DNA of 9,463 bases, from assembly GCA_003566475.1 (NCBI GenBank), contig PXDE01000279.1, positions 1 through 9,463 on the forward strand, given 5' to 3'. A program made the translations under genes and the position numbers. The DNA comes from PVC group bacterium. Lineage in GTDB: Bacteria; Verrucomicrobiota; Kiritimatiellia; SS1-B-03-39; PXDE01. A model generated the notes under the pieces. The model ran no database searches and was not told the origin of the DNA. It saw only the letters and a list, made by a program, of their open reading frames with translations. Position 1 is the stretch's first letter; each line of letters starts with the position of its first letter. This document shows, in pieces, positions 7,382 through 9,463 of this stretch.

Positions 7382-8293
7382 ATGACCCGGACCTGGTGGC
7401 GAATCCCCCTTCTGGTGTTCGGGGTCTTCGCCTGCTCCACCGCGATCCTCATGATCAAGGCGTCGGAGGCGCACCCGGCGGTGCTCACCTCGTACCGCCT
7501 GTTCATCGGGGCCGGCCTGCTGGCCCCCGCCTGGTGGCGCGACCGGAGGCGGTTCGGGCCGCTCACCCGGCGGGAACTGGGCATGGCCGCCCTGCCCGCC
7601 GCCCTGCTCTCGGCCCATTTCATCTCCTGGACCGTGGGGGCGCGCCTGACCCTGGCCGGGAACGCCAGCCTGGTGGTCAACATGACCCCGGTCGTGATGC
7701 CGTTCCTGCTGTTCCTGCTGGTGCGCGAGCGGATCACCCGCGGCGAGATCGCGGGCACGGCGGTGGCCATCGCAGGCATGCTGCTCCTAACGGCAGGGGC
7801 GGCGCGGGTGCGGCGGGAATACCTGTGGGGCGACCTGATCTGCTTCGGCTCCATGGTGGTGTTCACGGCCTACCTGGCCATGGCCCGGCGGTTCCGGAGC
7901 GGGAGCAGTCTATGGCGGTATCTGGTGCCGCTGTACGCGATGGCCGGTCTCCTGAGCCTGGGCCCGGCGGCCTGGCTCACCGGCGGGCGACTCGGGCTGC
8001 CGCCCCGCGAATGGCTGTGGATGGGGCTGCTGGGCCTGGTACCCACGGTGATGGGGCATTCCATCCTCAACCACGCCATGCGCACCATGCGGGGCCAGGG
8101 CGTGGCGGTGGTGAACCTGGGGCAGTTCGCCTTCGCGGGGGTGTTCGCCTTCTTCCTGTTTAGCGAGGTTCCGCCGTGGACGTTCTATCCGGCCAGCGCC
8201 CTGGTGGTGGCGGGCAGCGTGCTGGCCATCCGCGCCACCCCGCCCCGTCAGCCCCCGGCCCTCAGACCGGGACCCGAGGCCGATCCTACCTGA
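7382..8293 (+). CDS. EamA/DMT-family transporter
   Basis: This is a 303-aa inner-membrane carrier of the drug/metabolite transporter superfamily with two EamA repeats (about res. 8-138 and 149-284), predicted to form about ten helices. The first repeat ends with the typical NASLVVNMTPVVMPFLLFLL followed by a VRERIT segment. The second contains GLVPTVMGHSILNHAMRTM and FAFFLFSEVPPW. The C-terminal tail is proline-rich and probably cytoplasmic. The ATG lies 8 bases after the uxaC stop, so the two are likely co-transcribed; the frame is open further upstream inside uxaC but homology starts at MTRTWWRIPL. The substrate is unknown; a link with hexuronates or their products is inferred only from position. 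The last 8 bases overlap the convergent gene. Confidence 0.92.
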   Translation: MTRTWWRIPLLVFGVFACSTAILMIKASEAHPAVLTSYRLFIGAGLLAPAWWRDRRRFGPLTRRELGMAALPAALLSAHFISWTVGARLTLAGNASLVVNMTPVVMPFLLFLLVRERITRGEIAGTAVAIAGMLLLTAGAARVRREYLWGDLICFGSMVVFTAYLAMARRFRSGSSLWRYLVPLYAMAGLLSLGPAAWLTGGRLGLPPREWLWMGLLGLVPTVMGHSILNHAMRTMRGQGVAVVNLGQFAFAGVFAFFLFSEVPPWTFYPASALVVAGSVLAIRATPPRQPPALRPGPEADPT

Positions 8294-8693
8294 TGTCCTG
8301 CCACTCCAGGTTGGGATTCACCCCGTAGATCAGGTCCACGAGGATGTCGGACAGGAAGTACAGGGCGTAAAAGGCCACCAGCAGAATCAGCCACGCCCCC
8401 ACGCACCGGCTGAAATCCGTGCCAAAGACGATCCTCATCATGGGAATCCCCAGCACCACCACCGCCCCATCGACCCAGAGCCAGTATTCCGGGCCATAGG
8501 TCGCGGACAGATACCGTCCTCCCACAAACAGCCCCACCATGAGGGCCGAATACACAAGCGTGCGGATGACCCCGGCGGTCTCGACCTGGGTGATGATGGT
8601 GACGAACCAGACGAGGACGACGAAGATCACCGCGAACCCGGTGGCAAATCCGGGGGTCGCCGTCTCCAGAAAGGGGATCGCATTGAGGTTCAT
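8286..8693 (-). CDS. Four-span membrane protein of unknown function
   Basis: This 135-aa hydrophobic protein has four likely membrane segments (about res. 17-35, 42-60, 70-90 and 96-116). A short N-terminus (MNLNAIPFLETATPG) precedes them and a polar tail (NPNLEWQDIR) follows. I recognise no family; the acidic residues in helix 4 (SDILVDLIYG) are notable. GGAGG lies 8 bases before the ATG, a strong ribosome binding site. It sits 64 bases downstream of uvrC on the same strand and could be read from the same transcript. Its stop overlaps the end of the convergent transporter gene by 8 bases, so there is no room for a separate terminator between them. Confidence 0.8.
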   Translation of the reverse strand: MNLNAIPFLETATPGFATGFAVIFVVLVWFVTIITQVETAGVIRTLVYSALMVGLFVGGRYLSATYGPEYWLWVDGAVVVLGIPMMRIVFGTDFSRCVGAWLILLVAFYALYFLSDILVDLIYGVNPNLEWQDIR

Positions 8694-8757
8694 GGGCTCA
8701 GCCTCCGTGAAAGGGCATCTGGCAGCGCAAGGGGACGGATATGTTCAATAGGCACCT

Positions 8758-9463
8758 TCAGGTGGAACTGTGCACCCCCTCCTGTAGACTGTCCAGCAGG
8801 ATTTCGGCCGAACGGGGACCGAATCCCGGAATCTCCGCGATTTCTTCGAGCGTAGCCCGCTTCAGACGGCGCAGGGAGCCGAACCGGGTGAGCAGAATCG
8901 CCTTGCGCTTGCCGCCGATTCCGGGGATGTCATCGAGTTCGGAACCGCTGGCGGACTTGCGGCGCAGGCGGCGGTGGTGGGTGATGGCGAACCGGTGGGC
9001 CTCGTCGCGCAGGCGGCGGAGCACCAGGAGCCCTTCCGAGTCCGGGGGCAGCCGGAGCACCGCGTCCATCCGGCCCTCGGGGAACAGCTCCTCGAACCGC
9101 TTGGCCAGACCGGCCATGGGCAGCGGTCGCGGGAGCCCGAGACCGTCCCGGGCGGCCAGGGCGGCCTTGAGCTGCGTCACCCCGCCGTCGATCAGCACCA
9201 GATCCGGCAGCCGTCCCTCCTCGTCCCACAGCCTGCGGTAGCGGCGGGAGACCGCCTCGGCGATGGAGGCGGGGTCGTCCACGCCCTCCACCCGCCGGAT
9301 CCGGAAGATCCGGTAGCGGCGGGGATCGGGGATGCCGTCGATGGCCACGACCATGCTGGCCACCGTGTAGGTTCCGGAGATGTGCGAGATGTCGAATCCC
9401 TCGATCCAGCCCGGCGGGCGGGTGAGGCCGAGGCGGCCCTGCAGCTCGGCCAGCCCCTGGCGG
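8758..9463 (-). CDS. uvrC: UvrABC excinuclease subunit C, C-terminal part
   Basis: UvrC makes both incisions around DNA lesions in nucleotide excision repair. The window holds the last 234 codons and the stop; the 5' part, including the GIY-YIG nuclease and UvrB-binding domains, lies beyond 9463. The visible part is the RNase H-like endonuclease domain followed by tandem helix-hairpin-helix motifs. Family landmarks, numbered within the fragment, are GFDISHISG (D24), LIDGGVTQLKAA (D92), GLAKRFEELF, LRDEAHRFAITHHRR (D153, H156), and then DDIPGIGGKRKAILLTRFGS and EEIAEIPGFG in the HhH region (res. 178-216). The D-D-H catalytic triad of the 5' incision domain is intact. The tail ends EGVHSST. No frameshift is visible. 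Confidence 0.97.
   Translation of the reverse strand, partial: RQGLAELQGRLGLTRPPGWIEGFDISHISGTYTVASMVVAIDGIPDPRRYRIFRIRRVEGVDDPASIAEAVSRRYRRLWDEEGRLPDLVLIDGGVTQLKAALAARDGLGLPRPLPMAGLAKRFEELFPEGRMDAVLRLPPDSEGLLVLRRLRDEAHRFAITHHRRLRRKSASGSELDDIPGIGGKRKAILLTRFGSLRRLKRATLEEIAEIPGFGPRSAEILLDSLQEGVHSST

Overview
The window is GC-rich bacterial chromosome with dense gene packing, GTG/ATG starts and overlapping operon genes. It looks like a free-living heterotroph. No rRNA, tRNA or clade-specific marker is present, so I cannot place it in a phylum. The two-module 470-aa protein and the clan AA protease resemble families I associate with environmental lineages such as Planctomycetes-like or Acidobacteria-like bacteria, but that is only an impression.

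Layout. (1) 1-658 is a non-coding block rich in dyad repeats. It holds two direct copies of a TGTCTCA/TGAGACA-bounded hairpin element, with a 136-bp inverted pair of small palindromes (REPIN-like) between them. (2) 659-5327, minus strand, reads as one tight operon in the order: aldo/keto reductase, 48-aa single-span membrane protein, prfB (RF2, with a programmed +1 frameshift), 37-aa small ORF, trpC, and a 470-aa protein of unknown function. Several junctions overlap or are only a few bases apart. (3) 5328-5517 is a divergent intergenic region with several dyads and a possible promoter. (4) 5518-8293, plus strand, carries a small clan AA aspartic protease homologue, uxaC (uronate isomerase) and an EamA/DMT-family transporter. 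(5) 8286-9463, minus strand, carries a four-span membrane protein of unknown function and the C-terminal 234 codons of uvrC, which runs off the window edge.

Function. The minus-strand operon mixes translation termination (RF2), tryptophan synthesis (indole-3-glycerol phosphate synthase) and poorly characterised proteins. RF2 should be autoregulated, because its own UGA lies in the slippery motif CTT-TGA-C behind an SD-like GGGGG. uxaC with a neighbouring metabolite transporter points to hexuronate metabolism. uvrC is nucleotide excision repair. No mobile element with a transposase, CRISPR array or complete defence system was found. The best candidates for new biology are the two repeat families at the left edge, the two small ORFs in the prfB operon and the 470-aa protein.
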